Shown one piece after another: positions 34,756 to 47,641 of a stretch of 64,000 nucleotides of DNA; within the stretch, counting starts at the first letter, position 1; each line of letters opens with the position of its first letter. The stretch comes from Heracleum sosnowskyi (taxonomy: Eukaryota > Streptophyta > Magnoliopsida > Apiales > Apiaceae): contig JAUIZM010000017.1 in assembly GCA_030848705.1 (NCBI GenBank), forward strand, positions 310,001 through 374,000, given 5' to 3'. The notes under the pieces were generated by a model that was given only the letters and a program-made list of their open reading frames with translations, was not told the DNA's origin and searched no databases. The translations under genes were made by a program, and so were the position numbers.

Positions 34756-36548
34756 ATGGCAAACACACGAAGAACAACTCGAGATACTCAAACTTCTGAG
34801 GAGTTTCCTATCACCTCTGAGGCTGATACTCACGGAAATCAACCACCGCCAACTACTGGCACTCAAGGGACGAATATCCCCACAAACACTCAAGGACCGG
34901 AAATCCCGATTTCGGTTGAAGGGACGAATCCCCTACAAATGGTCGTTCATGGATCTAATCCACAAGAGACCACTCTCCAGCAACCAATCTCCCCACTGCT
35001 CATGAATGCACCAAGTGGTCTTCAACTTCACACTACAGATCTTCCCCAATATGCATGCAACTCAAACTTTAGGGATGCCAAGCTATGGCATGCCCCCTCG
35101 ACCCATGGCGGGCGGTAGTGGTCTCAATTCCACTTACCATGAGGCATACGTTCCTCCTTATATACAAGGTCTGGGACTCCAAAATCAACAAACTCAAATT
35201 CGACGAACCCCTTTGATTCAAGATTACTCGGGTCCCTATATTGAGGACGAGAATTATACATCTGCAGAAGAGAGGGATGTGGCCCCAAGGAGGAGGCGTT
35301 CTTCCCAAACAAATCGGGAACAACCCCAAACTACTAAGGAAAATATTGCAGCCCATGAGGCGGAGGCTGCAAGGCTCAAGAAATTACTAGCAGAACAGGA
35401 GGCCGCGAAAGCACAAAGCCAAGCAAGTGGAAGAGTCCCGATAATCAATCTGGACCCAACACCGAGAAGAACCAAGAGGGCTGAAGCCCCAAGGGGTGAT
35501 CCTAGTGTTTTGTTGCCCCTAGCAGATCCTGATGATCCTACACCACCATTTACTCAAGACATCATGAAAGCTACTATATCCAGGAAATTTAAGATGCCAA
35601 CGATCAAAGCTTATGATGGAACGGGGGATCCCGCAAATCACGTAAGAACCTTCTCCAATGCACTGATGTTGCAGCCAACCAACGATGCGGTCAAGTGTAG
35701 GGCGTTTCCGCAAACCTTGGCAGGCATGGCCCAACGTTGGTATAGCCGTCTTTCTCCCAACTCTATTGGGTCTTTCAAGGAACTAAGCAAATCGTTCATC
35801 AATCAGTTTGTTAGTGGAATGGTGCATGAGAAAAGCTCAGCATCACTCATGGCAATCCAACAAGGAAAGAATGAGGCTTTAAGAGATTATATCAACTGAT
35901 TCACCCGGGAGGCTCTGAAAGTCCCGGACTTAGAGGACAAAGTAGCTATGATAGCTCTGCAGCAAGGAACCACTGATGATCACTTCAAAAGATCATTGGC
36001 AAAACATCCACCTGAGAGCATGCTGAAGCTCCAAGATAGAGCCGGAAAGTACATCAAGGCTGAAGAAAGCATGAGAAAGTATGAACCCACTGCTGGCGGC
36101 AGTGGAAACTCAAAGGAAGGAAACTCAGGAGTACGACGTCAAGGAAAAGTTTCACAGAACGTCAAAGGATTCTGATTCTCCACCCAAGAGGAACAATTTT
36201 GGGCCCAAGTTTACGGAATATGCAAGATTGAACACTCCCAAGAGCCAAATTCTGATGGAAATAGCAAAGGAGGAGGATCTCCGATGGCCGAAGCCACTAA
36301 GGACTGATATGTCTAAACAGAATCAAAACCAATTCTGTCGGTTCCACAAGGAAGTCGGTCACGACACCGACGATTGTGGACAATTGAAAGATGAGATTGA
36401 GTTTCTGATACGGAGAGGAAAGCTCAATAAGTTCACCAGGATGGAAATCAAGGGAGTCAAAGAGGAAACTACGAAAGGAAGGATTATGACAGAAGGGACA
36501 ACGATCAAGATCGAAATCCCAAGCCCCGAGGGCCAGTTATCAACATGA
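34756..36548 (+). pseudogene. gag: Element E gag, three frames
   Basis: The start is the ATG at 34756, 15 bp after the PBS. A Thr/Pro/Gln-rich N-terminus shifts frame near 35060-35090. A coiled-coil Glu/Ala/Lys segment follows, then the retrotransposon-gag domain (about 35560-35960, with AYDGTGDPANHVRTF and AQRWYSRL segments). A TGA interrupts this at 35897. A second frameshift near 36110-36170 leads into a nucleocapsid-like region with CRFHKEVGHDTDDC near 36340-36380, the Tat-type variant of the zinc knuckle. The matching parts of intact F gag are in the same order. Confidence 0.88.
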
Positions 36549-37123
36549 TATTCGGAGGACCAACTGCTGCTGGGTCCTCCCGAAACTCAAGAAAGGCCTA
36601 TGCCCGAGAAGTAATGACTGTGGTCGGAGAAGCACCGAAACGTGCCCGAACAGAAGTATCAATAGGTTTTGATGATTCTGACTTGGAAGGAGTGAAGTTT
36701 CCCCACGATGATCCCTTAGTCATCGTACCTGTGATAGGGAATTCTGAAACAAAGAGAGTTTTGGTCGACAATGGAGCTTCAGTGGACATCTTGTTCCATG
36801 ATGCTTTCATCAAGATGGGCTATACTGACTCTCAGTTGACACCTTCGAATATGCCCATATATGGGTTCAACGGAGTGGAGTCGAAGGTGGAAGGCACTAT
36901 CCAGCTCCCAATGACAATGGGACAAGGGTCGAATACGTCTACTCAGATGTTGAACTTCATAGTTATAAAGGCAACTTCAACCTACAATGCAATCCTGGGA
37001 AGGACGGGTCTTCATGCGTTCAAGGCCGTTGCCTCATCTTATCATCTGAAAATCAAGTTCCCAACGAGGAATGGAATTGGTGAAGAACGGGGAGACCAAA
37101 GATGGCTAGAAGCTGTTACGTAG
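36545..37123 (+). pseudogene. Element E protease region
   Basis: This open piece of about 190 residues carries the aspartic protease motif VLVDNGASVDILF (near 36760-36800) and the ILGRTGLHAF segment that marks its C-terminal part. DNGAS in place of D(T/S)GA is usual in Tat proteases, and F has DNGSS at the matching place. It lies in a different frame from the zinc-knuckle piece and from the reverse transcriptase that follows. Confidence 0.85.
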
Positions 37124-37749
37124 CCGCGTTAAGGCCTGATGGAATCAGGGGGCAGGTTCTCCTCATTGAAGACATGGATACTAGTGATAATGAGGACCGA
37201 AGAGGGAAACTAGCTGAGGATTTAATCCCAATTCCCTTAGTCCCCGGTGAACCAGAGAAGGTGACTTATGTTGGAGCACTATTGCCTGAACCATTGAAAA
37301 GCAAGCTCATATCTTTTCTTCAAGAGAACAATGACGTTTTTGCTTGGACAGCGTCTGACATGCCAGGGATTGATCCCCAACTGATAACCCACAAACTGAA
37401 TGTGGATCCTGAAAGGAAGACGGTGAAACAGAAGAAGAGAAATTTTGCTCCAGAAAGGCAAGAGACCATTAAACAAGTAGTAGAAAAGCTTCTGGAGGCC
37501 GGGTTCATTGAAGAGATACAATTCCCAGAATGGTTAGCTAACCCAGTGATGGTCAAAAAGGCCAATGGAAAATGGAGGATGTGTGGATTTCACTGATTTG
37601 AACGATGCATGTCCTAAGGATTGTTTTCCCTTACCAAGGATTGATGCCCTAATAGATGCCACAGCTGGGCACAAGATGCTGAGTTTCATGGATGGCTTCT
37701 GTGGATACAACCAAATCAAAATGCACAAAGATGACATCTCCAAGGTATC
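37102..37749 (+). pseudogene. Element E reverse transcriptase, N-terminal part
   Basis: The piece includes FAWTASDMPGIDP, KQKKRNFAPERQ and FPEWLANPVMVKKANGKWRM segments and, after a frameshift near 37580-37595, DFTDLNDACPKD and the SFMDGFCGYNQIKM palm segment with its first catalytic Asp. It is cut by D at 37749, and the reading continues at 51327 after one copy of the GTATC duplication. Confidence 0.9.
37745..37749. repeat. Target-site duplication GTATC, left of element D
   Basis: GTATC is repeated exactly at 51327-51331. The insertion lies inside E's reverse transcriptase. Confidence 0.95.
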
Positions 37750-38884
37750 TGTTAGGTCCAAAGTATCGTAGAAGGGGGGGGGGGTTGAATACGATACTCA
37801 CAAATAATTCAATTTCGTTCGCGGATAAATCATTCAGTTCTATAACGAAATCAAACACACCAAACCAAATCAAGTTTCGGGGAATATATCTTTTTATAAA
37901 TATAAACCTCGAGGGGTGCTACAATTTCTAATCCGTAGATTAGCTTCAATGAGTTCTAAGTTATCCACAATCAATACAATGATAGAGTTCCAGCAGAATT
38001 AATGATCTTAGTATTTTCTCTCTGGCTTTTCCTCTGTCTTAGTAATTGCTTCTGTGATATAACTCGACTGAGGAAGACACTGCATCTCTCTTAGTAATTG
38101 TAGTCTTTAGTTTTGAAAACTATCGAACTAGGAATGAAGGAATCAATCCTGGCCGTCCATCTTCAAAATCAACCTGTAAAACAAGAATACTTTTCACCTG
38201 CTCCTTATTAAAAAACCATCGAATGATTTAAAAAACCATCGAATGATTTAAGTTATTTTACCATTCGATAGTTTTAAAACAAAACTATCGAATACTAAAT
38301 TAACTCAAATTGGTTTTCTATGAATCACTTTTTAATACCATTCGATAGTTTTCTGAAATGAAAAACTATCGAATCCTTTTTCTTGTCTTATATCTTTTAA
38401 TGATTCCACTGAGCTCCTGGGCGTTTAAGTAATAGACTGTATCACTTCCTTCTGAGACGATAAAACAACTTGATCTATTTAGTGCCGTCACCTAGTGCAA
38501 CTGGTCTGGTTCACAGATGAATAACACTTGATCAATTCTTCTTTTATGTCTTCAATTCAATGCTTCTGATAAGTCCCTTGTCGTTCTGGTTGCTTCGGTT
38601 AAATCATTGGAATCCCGTGGTACTTAACCCTAAATCATTCACATACTTCTGTCATCTTGAAAGTCTTGTTTCTTTTGCTGTCACTGAGGCTTGAACATTT
38701 TCATGAACTTCTTTCCGTGACCTGTTTACGGACTTCAAGAATACATAACGTATTTTGATTTTTTGAGTTTACCTTTTCTTCTTTGATTCTGGATTCCTGT
38801 GCTTCTCTTAATACTATTGTCTGTCTTGTCCTTTGTTGAGTTGTAGTTATCTCTTTTACATCTTATGTTACATTATGCTTTACA
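37750..38884 (-). repeat. Element D 3' LTR
   Basis: This 1135-bp LTR is bounded by TGT...ACA. It contains about eight AAACTATCGAA/TTCGATAGTTT motifs between 38115 and 38380. A 20-bp tandem duplication at about 38211-38250, absent from the 5' LTR, adds one motif copy. Confidence 0.95.
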
Positions 38885-38900
38885 ATCTCCCCCTATTTGA
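38885..38900 (-). promoter_or_regulatory. Element D polypurine tract
   Basis: The minus strand reads TCAAATAGGGGGAGAT directly before the 3' LTR. Confidence 0.9.
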
Positions 38901-39119
38901 TTGGATAGAGTTCGACAAGCAAATACTTCGAGGATAACTCAACTAACTAAGGAAACATGAAACTACTTAAAGTAAGACAGCGTAATAATATTAAATGCAT
39001 TCTGGATCAGATATATATACATTTCCAGATTTCATAAATCAAAAAACAATAAAACTTTATACAATGAAGTTGCTCCTCTAGTCTGAGCTGATAGTTCTTT
39101 TGTTCTTTGCTTCTGTTCT

Positions 39120-41279
39120 TCAGTCCATTTCGATCTCACCTTCTTCAATCATTGGATTGGAGTTATCAGCTTGATAATCAATCACTAATAGATAGTGCAG
39201 TGGTTCTCCAGGTTTAAGGATTGCTCCTTGGATGTGTCTTCCAATATATTCAACCTCTTGACCCACTCCAGCCCATAACCATGCAATGTTAACATCTTCC
39301 TTGTTTAGCTTTGGCATGTTTGGTAATCTGGTATGCACTTCCAATCCTCTTTCCACTCTTTTCCTATAGTAAGGAACATTCTCCATTAGAAATCTTCTAA
39401 GAGTGTCTGGTGCTTTGTCCTTCTCCGTTGATGTGAATCCAGTGGATCTAAGATACTTCTCAACTGAGATTAGATAATTGCTTGGGTAGTCCCTCAGTTT
39501 GTCCTCAGCCAAATAGCAGATTCTGAACAAGTCATTCGTCATGAATCTAACCATTGGAGGATCTTCAGTAATCTCTGGACCGACTTTCATCAAGATCTCC
39601 TTAACATGCTCACGGAGCAGTTCATTTAGCCTTGTCGTCCTTTGAATCTTGATGAGAATAACCTGCAACTCTGTGTATGTCCTCTGTTCTAAAAACTTAG
39701 TGGAAATCACAAATGTACCTTTCTCCAGAAAATTTATCAATAGGCTCCAGGCACCATTTGCTTTAACCCCAGCTTTCAGAAAGATTATAGAGTTTCTCAA
39801 TGCTTTGAAGTAAGTCTGATCTTCAAGATTGGCACTTCTGATGTCCTGAATGATAACTTCCACCTCAGCATTGTCGTTGACTTCTAATCCATCTTCAACT
39901 CCGCAAAAGGTTTTATAAGCCATCTCCCATTCATTACCTTCTTTCTTTGCCAGATCTATCATCTTCTTCCTCCTCACTTCATTATACACCTTGAATCTCT
40001 TCAGTTTTTTACTCCTCAGAATTGCTTGTTGTTTCTCTTTCTCAGCTTGCCTGGCATCTACTGCAGCTCTCTGAGCTCTTATTGCTTCCAAGGCAGCTTC
40101 TTCTTCAGGTGATAGAGAATTTGCTTCTTCTTCCATAATATCCTCCCAGATTGGATGTTCAACGAGCTCTGGATAATATGGCTCATGCTCCTCCTCAATT
40201 GGTTGCTCTTGCATGACCTCAAATTCCTCTTCACTCTTCTCTTCTTCCTGTACAAGTTCTTCTATCCAGTACTGTCTTATTGGAATAGCTTCAACTGTTT
40301 CCCAAACTCCCGATCCATCCTTAGGCTTCTCTTTCTCCCCTTCTCCAACTTTCTCCCCCTTAGTTGAGGAATCCTCGACGAAAGCATCCTCATCATAAAA
40401 GGTAGTAGAAGGATTAGGTTGCTGATTTGAAGGACCAGGTTGGCCAGTTTGTTGGTTCTTCAGCATAGTCCAGATTGACTGTACTCCATCACTTTGATTT
40501 GCCATGAAATCCAATAGATCCTTATTCATCTCTTGCACAGAATCCAGCTTCAGGTCAATGTCATCCAATCTGGAGTTGGTAGTCTTCTCAATCTTGTCCA
40601 GTCTCTGGTTCAGCTTAGACTCCACTCTAGAAAGGGTGTTCATTGCAACTTTTACCCTAGCTTGACCATCCCGGATAACCAGAACGTCTTCTCTCAAAGC
40701 TTCTTGTCCTTGCGACAAAGCATCTACTTCATTCATGAATCCATCTTTAAGTTCCTTGACGTCCGTCCTCAACTCGATCAGTTCGTCCATAGCTTCCTTC
40801 TTTAAGGAGTCCACTGCCTGCTTCGTACCTGTTATAGTGCCAGATGCACTGCCAATGACCCTGAATGTTCTTCTGGAATCAGCTGCAGCCAAGTCAACCT
40901 TCTCTTGAATAGTCTTTAAAGAAGCATTGGCTTGACTAGAGGAGATCCCTTGGTCAAAGGAAGGTCGCAGTGGAACCTTGAATAGTGGATTTCCTTCTTT
41001 GTCACGAACTGTCATCTCCTTGAGGGTAGATTGAACTTGTAACTCTCGTTCTGTAGGCAGTAGCTGATCATCTATATTTGGAAGGGTTAGGGTGTCACTC
41101 CTCACGTTTGGCTCTGGGTGTACACTCAACGTTTCTGTCGGTGTTTCACTCATTTTTCCTTTCCCACCCAGGCCAGGTGTAAGTGTTTGTGTTTCACTCA
41201 ATCCCTTTGTGCTAGTTGTACCTGCAGAAGAAAACACCGTAGCCGTCCTTAAGGAGGTCACCGGTGGTGCAATGGGGCT
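39120..41279 (-). pseudogene. Element D additional (envelope-like) ORF, second part
   Basis: These 720 codons follow directly on, in the same frame, from the ORF that stops at 41280-41282. No ATG lies at the break, so the upstream TGA most likely split a single gene of about 1,270 codons. The product has a Ser/Thr-rich N-terminus, a long heptad-like coiled-coil region (about 40480-40900), an acidic Glu-rich stretch (about 40130-40390) and a more globular C-terminus. I see no transmembrane segment. The role is unknown. It parallels the second part of the B ORF in position and composition rather than sequence. Confidence 0.7.
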
Positions 41280-42926
41280 TCACAAGTCCCCGTCCTTGGA
41301 TAAACCAAGTTGCTGATCATCCGTAGATGATATATCCTTTGAAGGATCTAGAGTTTGAATCTCTAGGGGGTTAGAAACAGGCTCTATTAACAGCAGAGAT
41401 CCCGAATCTTCCCCAATAGTCTGTGAAGACTTTACCTCAGTTGACTCCTCAATAGTAATTGATTCATTGTCACCGAGTTTCCGATCTGCACCTACGTCAG
41501 ACCCTTTACCCGCAGGATCCAGATATGTTCCATCTGGGGAGGTAGACAATGACCCTTTAGATTGTGCATTTAGGTCAAAGCCTTCTCTCGACGTCTGTGA
41601 AGACCCTTGGTTCTTAGAACCTTCAACCAGTGAACCTGACCGTAATATGGTCGGAACACCAGTTGCTTCTGTCAATTCTTCCTTACTTGATTGAGCTATT
41701 GGTTCAGATATAGCTTTCGTTAGCGTAGCCCAATCAGCATCAGAAAAATCAATAAAGGGCGCTTTGGAAGTTTGAAATAAAGTATCAACAGTTGCCTCGA
41801 TTTCTGTTCTTCTCCTTTTAGAGGTAGGCAGAGCTGCTGTTGAAGGGTGTATCTCCTTATGTGGTGTTGCTAAGGCACTATATCCCTCTACACTCACGGA
41901 TGTCTGAATATTGGGTATAGGAGGGGAAGGAGGTTCGTTTATGGTTTCATTTGGCTCTTCCAAAGGCTCTTCGACCGTGGTTAGAGGTTGTGGGTTTGCA
42001 ACCTCCTGGTCTGGAATGGCCACTGAGGGCTCTGGATCAACATCCATTGGTTGTGGTTCAGGAGCCAGTTCAGCTTGAGGAATATTACCTTCAATTACCT
42101 GTTCCCCTGTGGGTAGAAGTGGTAGGGGCACCGTTCTTAGATAGTCTGTGAGAACAGTGGGTACCCCTGGAAGATAGTTGTTCTTCCTAATGAGAGCGGT
42201 TATTGCATTGCTCTTCATCTTCATACACTCTATGGTCTCCTCTTCGGCGAATGTCTCGCGCTCATCATCTGTTACGATATCATTGAGAATTAGCTGTAGG
42301 AACCTAGGATAGAAGCAAAGCACATCATCAGTTATGCCTGTTCTTTCATCTAGTGGTCCCATGCACAGAATGACTTGATCGATCAGTAGCCTTCCAATGT
42401 TAATATGCCTATTGTTCGCAATGGCAAACCCTATATTTTGAAGGAATAAGGGAATACCATGCAGATTTGTTAGCTTGGCAGTAAAAACATGGATTAGGGT
42501 ATGAAAGAAAAAGTTCCATGCCTTTGGCAAGTAATGCTTAAGGAACTCTCCCACAAAGAAGTTAGGTTGTTGACTTCTAATGAGAGTGAAGAAAGCATGT
42601 ATCTCCTCAGTTGTGGGATCCGGAACAAGGTTTTCTGTAGGAAAATGAAGTATTCTATTAAAGTCATGTTCCATCACCCTTATTGTTCTGCCCCCTGGCA
42701 CAACAAAACTGAAGGATCTCACATTATTCTCACTTGTATCCGTGGCGGATGTGTACAACGCAGTCAATTGATCGATGCAAAGGACCACGGGAGTACTCAC
42801 AACAAATGCCACTAATGAACGTGTGTTCAAAAACTCTGCCCATGCACGAAACTGTAAGTTCGCAATGGCTTGCAGGTTTTGAAACGAGACATGATTAGTT
42901 TTGGTAACAATAAATTCTCCGGCCAT
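41280..42926 (-). CDS. Element D additional ORF, first part (548 aa)
   Basis: The ORF starts at ATG 42926. The first 250 residues look globular and rich in Phe, Leu and Ile; the rest is a Pro/Glu/Ser-rich, low-complexity tail. It ends at a TGA in the middle of an otherwise open frame. It lies 1455 bp downstream of pol, after the motif-rich spacer. The N-terminal part has the same general character as the B counterpart (6760-7803). Function is unknown. Proteins at this place in Sireviruses are called envelope-like by position. Confidence 0.6.
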   Translation of the reverse strand: MAGEFIVTKTNHVSFQNLQAIANLQFRAWAEFLNTRSLVAFVVSTPVVLCIDQLTALYTSATDTSENNVRSFSFVVPGGRTIRVMEHDFNRILHFPTENLVPDPTTEEIHAFFTLIRSQQPNFFVGEFLKHYLPKAWNFFFHTLIHVFTAKLTNLHGIPLFLQNIGFAIANNRHINIGRLLIDQVILCMGPLDERTGITDDVLCFYPRFLQLILNDIVTDDERETFAEEETIECMKMKSNAITALIRKNNYLPGVPTVLTDYLRTVPLPLLPTGEQVIEGNIPQAELAPEPQPMDVDPEPSVAIPDQEVANPQPLTTVEEPLEEPNETINEPPSPPIPNIQTSVSVEGYSALATPHKEIHPSTAALPTSKRRRTEIEATVDTLFQTSKAPFIDFSDADWATLTKAISEPIAQSSKEELTEATGVPTILRSGSLVEGSKNQGSSQTSREGFDLNAQSKGSLSTSPDGTYLDPAGKGSDVGADRKLGDNESITIEESTEVKSSQTIGEDSGSLLLIEPVSNPLEIQTLDPSKDISSTDDQQLGLSKDGDL

Positions 42927-44381
42927 TTTTAAATTTCCAGAAAATTAATTAAACCAAAACTATTTTTCCTTTAAATTTAATTAATTATTTCTAATTAATC
43001 AAACTTTTAACAATAAACCCCTTTTTTTTCGAATGTAAACACCTAAACCAAAAACAAATTCCTATTACTAGAACTTTGACTGCAGATTGATAAAGAATTT
43101 GAGAATTTCAACCTTAAAATTCTATTGACAAAACAACAGAATAGTAAAATTCTTTCGAATATCAAGGTAGTAAAGTTCTATCTTATTCGATAGTTTTCTT
43201 TCTCAGAAAGCTTCAAACACTTAACAATTATTAAGTGTTCACTGTTAAAATAGAAAAACAGTGAAAACAGTAACTTTCTTGAGATTTGATCGGTTAATTT
43301 TGAAGAAAATATCGAACAAGATGTGTTCTTGGCTGTTTATGTTTTGTAAGTATATAAACTGAAGCTTAGTTTTTTTTTTGATCTGTGAAAACAAAATGAA
43401 AAGAAATTTACTAAGGCAACGTTATATACTAAATGAAACTGACAGGGGTAAAATCGTCATTTCTAGTTCGATAGTTTTGTAAAAGTGCCTTCGATGGTTT
43501 TCTGCAAGGGGCAAAACTGTTAACTCACCTTCGATAGTTTTTAGAAAACTATCGAAGCTTTTTGAGAATCAGAATTTAGAACGTTTTATCAGAAAACTAT
43601 CGAAGTGTTTTTCTTTGAAAATTTGAAAAACTATCGAACAAATTCTTTTGGAAAAACTATCGAGAACTTTAATATTAATTAATTAAGTTCACTTCGATAC
43701 TTTTTTTCTTGTATTTCAAAATTTATCGAGAATTTAAATATTGGATTAGGTAAATTCCTTCGATATATTTTAAAAATTATTCTCAAAAACTATCGAGAAT
43801 TGTTTTCGATAGTTTTTCTTTTCCTTTTCAAAAACTATCGAAAATTAATTTCGATAGAATTATCTATGTACTTGAAAAACTATCGAATTTCCTAAATTCG
43901 ATGGTTTTTGCTTCTTTCCAATTTCTAAAACCTGTTCATGTTCTAAAAATCAGATCTTTTAATTTCCTGTCAAGTTTTATTTTGAATAAATCTTTTAAAA
44001 TTCACCAAAATCAATTGTTAACAGAAAATTCACAATTTTCTTAGAATAAAATTAACTAAATATCATTAAATGATATTAATCAATTAAAATCCAATAAATT
44101 ATGCTTCATTAATCTACAATGTTAAAAACAAAGCAAATTAATTCAAATTAAATAAATGCTTGAATATTTAGAACAAATATTAGCACTTAAATAATTTTTA
44201 GAATTAATAACCAATTAAATGCTAGAAGATATATCATCCATAATTATGACATAAAATTAGTACAATAATCCTAACTATGAGAATTGCTCCAGAAAATAAA
44301 TTCACGAGTCCTAAGGATATTGCAATTCTTAAACTCATGTATTCACTAGGACTATCTGCAGTTACTGACTTCTAATCAAAA
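42927..44381 (-). promoter_or_regulatory. Element D spacer packed with the AAACTATCGAA motif
   Basis: No gene is visible. From about 43180, and densest at 43465-43915, there are some 16 copies of GAAAAACTATCGAA or its reverse, often paired so that they could form hairpins (for example 43528-43558, 43795-43825, 43870-43915). The rest is A+T-rich. It may control the additional ORF or act as a recognition region, which is inference. Confidence 0.75.
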
Positions 44382-47300
44382 TCAATTAGAAAGATTTAAC
44401 ATCCCAAGTTCACCAACCAGCTTATTGAAAGTGGATTCATCAAGCGGTTTAGTAAAGATGTCTGCAATTTGATCCTCTATGGGTACAAAATGTAACTCCA
44501 CAGTTCCATTCATGACATGCTCTCGGATAAAATGATACCTGATGTCGATGTGCTTCGTCCTCGAGTGTTGCACTGGGTTGTTTGAGATTGCTATGGCACT
44601 TGTGTTGTCACAAAATATTGGAATCTTTGTCAACAAAAGCCCATAGTCACGAAGTTGGTTTCTCATCCACAAGATTTGAGCACAGCAGCTTCCAGCAGCA
44701 ATGTATTCAGCCTCAGCTGTTGATGTGGAAACTGAATGCTGCTTCTTGCTATACCAGGAAACTAACCTTCTTCCAAGAAACTGACAGCTTCCTGAAGTAC
44801 TCTTCCGATCAATCTTACAACCTGCAAAATCAGAGTCTGTGTATCCAATAAGATCAAATCCTGTATCTTTAGGGTACCAAATTCCAAGATTTGGGGTCCC
44901 CTTAAGTTATCTAAATATTCGCTTAACATCTATTAGATGAGATTCTTTAGGATCAGACTGAAACCTAGCACACAAGCATGTTGCAAACATTATATCTGGT
45001 CTACTTGCAGTGAGATAAAGTAATGAGCCTATCATACCTCTGTAGCCTGTGATGTCAACCTTCTTACCAGTTTCATCCTAATCAAGCTTAGTGGCAGTTG
45101 GCATAGGAGTCTTTGCTGTAGATGAGTCTTCCATTTGATACTTCTTCAGAAGATCTTTAATGTACTTGGACTGACAAATGAATATACCATCTTGTTTTTG
45201 GTATACTTGCAGTCCAAGAAAGAATGACAATTCACCCATCATGCTCATTTCATAACGACTCTGCATTAACTTTGCAAATCTCTTGCATAGATCATCATTA
45301 GTAGAACCAAATATTATGTCATCAACATATACTTGCACCAATATCAAATCATTTTTATGCTTTTTGACAAAGAGAGTTTTGTCTACGACACCTCTTGTAA
45401 AATCATTTTCAAGTAAGAATTCAGAGAGAGTGTCATACCATGTCCTTGGAGCTTGTTTGAGTCCGTAGAGAGCTTTGAATAGAAAGTACACAAAGTCTGC
45501 CAGTTTTGAATCCTCAAAACCTGGAGGTTGTTCCACATACACTTCTTCTTCTAACTCCCCGTTCAGAAAAGCACTCTTCACATCCATCTGATATACCTTG
45601 TAATTGGAATGTGCAGCAAATGCCAGAAACATTCTGATGGCCTCAAGTCTTGCTACTGGTGCATAGGTTTCATCATAATCTATACCCTCTTCTTGAGAGT
45701 AACCTTTAGCAACCAGTCTGGCTTTGTTTCTCGTTACAATGCCATCTTCGTCCAACTTATTTCTGAATACCCATCTTGTTCCAATAACAGATTTTCCCTT
45801 AGGCCTGGGTACCAGCTTCCAAACTTTCTGCCTTTCAAACTGATTGAGTTCCTCTTGCATAGCAATCACCCAATCTGGATCATCTAGAGCATCTTCAACT
45901 TTCTTAGGTTCTGTTTCTGAAAGAAACCCAGAATAGTGACATTCATTTTGTGATGTTCTCCTAGTTCTCACTCCTGTGTCCGGATCACCAATGATCAAGT
46001 GAAATGGATGATCTCTATTCCATACCCTTTGTCTTGGAAGATGCGATCTTGATGATTCTCCTTGTTCTAGATGTTGTGGAGTGTGACTAGTTGATCCTTC
46101 TCCTGCTCCCCCTGAGTTGTTGACGGTTTGATCTGATGATTCTGTAGACTGACTAGTGGATCCCGTATAATTTTGAGGATCTCCACTTTGGTCACCACTT
46201 TGTCCAGAATCATTATCATTATGATTATTATTAATAACTGTAACAACTTCAGATACTTCTTCATTGTCAGAGAGATCTCCTGATAGATTTTCAAATACCA
46301 AGGATTCAGAGTTCTCTCCAGTTTGCAGGCCTGGTCTTTTGGTGTCGTCAAATGTTACATTAAAGCTTTCCAACACCTTCTTATCTTCAATCACATATAC
46401 CCTGAAAGCCTTAGATTCCAGAGAATAGCCCAGAAAAATGCCTTCATCTGCTTTGGCATCAAACTTGCCAAGATGTTCTCCATCTTTAAGTACAAAGCAC
46501 TTTGCACCAAACACATGAAAGTACTTCAGTGTTGGTTTCTTGTTGGCCATTAACTCATACGGAGTCTTTTCATGATCTTTGTTGATCAGGGTTCGATTCT
46601 GAGTGTAGCAAGCTGTGTTCACTGCTTCAGCCCAAAAGTAAGTGGGAAGTTTTGATTCACTCAACATGGTCCTTGCTGCTTCAACCAAGGTCCTGTTCTT
46701 CCTTTCCACTACTCCATTCTGTTGAGGAGTTCTTGGTGCTGAAAACTGTCTTGATATTCCTTTCTCTGAGCAGAAATCATTAAGAACTGCATTCTTAAAT
46801 TCAGTTCCATTGTCTGATCTGATTGTCCGCACAGGTAGCTTAGCTTCCACTTCTATCTTCTTGATGTGATCAATGATTAGTTGTGTTGCTTCATCCTTTG
46901 ATTGTATGAACAACACCCACGTGTACTTGGAGTAGTCATCCACCATCACCAATGCATATCTTTTTCTTGAAAGTGACATGACATTGACTGGACCAAATAA
47001 ATCCATATGAATCGGCTGTAATGGTTCAGTAATGCTTGTCATTCCTTTGCTTCCATGTGATGCTTTCTTCGACTTCCCTTTTTCACATGCTTCACATAGT
47101 CCCTCCTGATTGAATTCCATCAGGGGCAACCCTCTCACTAACTCTCTCTTTACCAAAGAGTTCATAGTTTTGAAGTTCAGATGTGAGAGCTTCTTGTGCC
47201 ATAGCCAACTTTGTTCTGAAGATGCCTTTGCATAGAAACATGTAACTTCTCCTTCACTGGTAGAACTTAAGTCAGCTATAAACAAATTTCCTTTTCTCAC

Positions 47301-47630
47301 TCCCAGTAGAGTAAGCTTCTCATCCTTCCTGTTGGTGATCAAGCACTTGTCCTTTCTGAAATCTACATTGTAGCCTTTATCACAGAACTGACTGATACTT
47401 AGAAGATTGTGCTTTAATCCTTCAACAAGAGAGATGTTTTCAATGATGACATTTCCAGCTTTCAATTTACCATATCCCGTAGTGAATCCTTTGATGTCAT
47501 CTCCAAAGGTTACAATCGGGCCGGTCTTCTTAACCACCTCTGTAAGCAGGGACTCTTCACCTGTCATGTGTCTAGAACAACCACTATCCAGAATCCACAC
47601 GACCTTTGAGCTTTTAACCTTACCCTGCAA
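44382..47630 (-). pseudogene. pol: Element D pol with two in-frame stops
   Basis: The frame opens at the TTGCAG junction right after gag and runs 1,083 codons. It has the protease DSGCSRHMTG (intact), the GAG-pre-integrase zinc finger (WHKKLSHLNF, then CEACEKGK), integrase core motifs HMDLFGP, RSDNGTEF and NGVVERKNRT, an Asn/Asp/Ser-rich linker, a reverse transcriptase with YVDDI near 45315-45330, and RNase H with DSDFAG and STAEAEY segments. TAG at 45078-45080 and TAA at 44907-44909 cut off the connection and RNase H. Both are single-base changes relative to B at the same places, so inactivation looks recent. Confidence 0.93.
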
Positions 47631-47641
47631 TCACAGATTGA

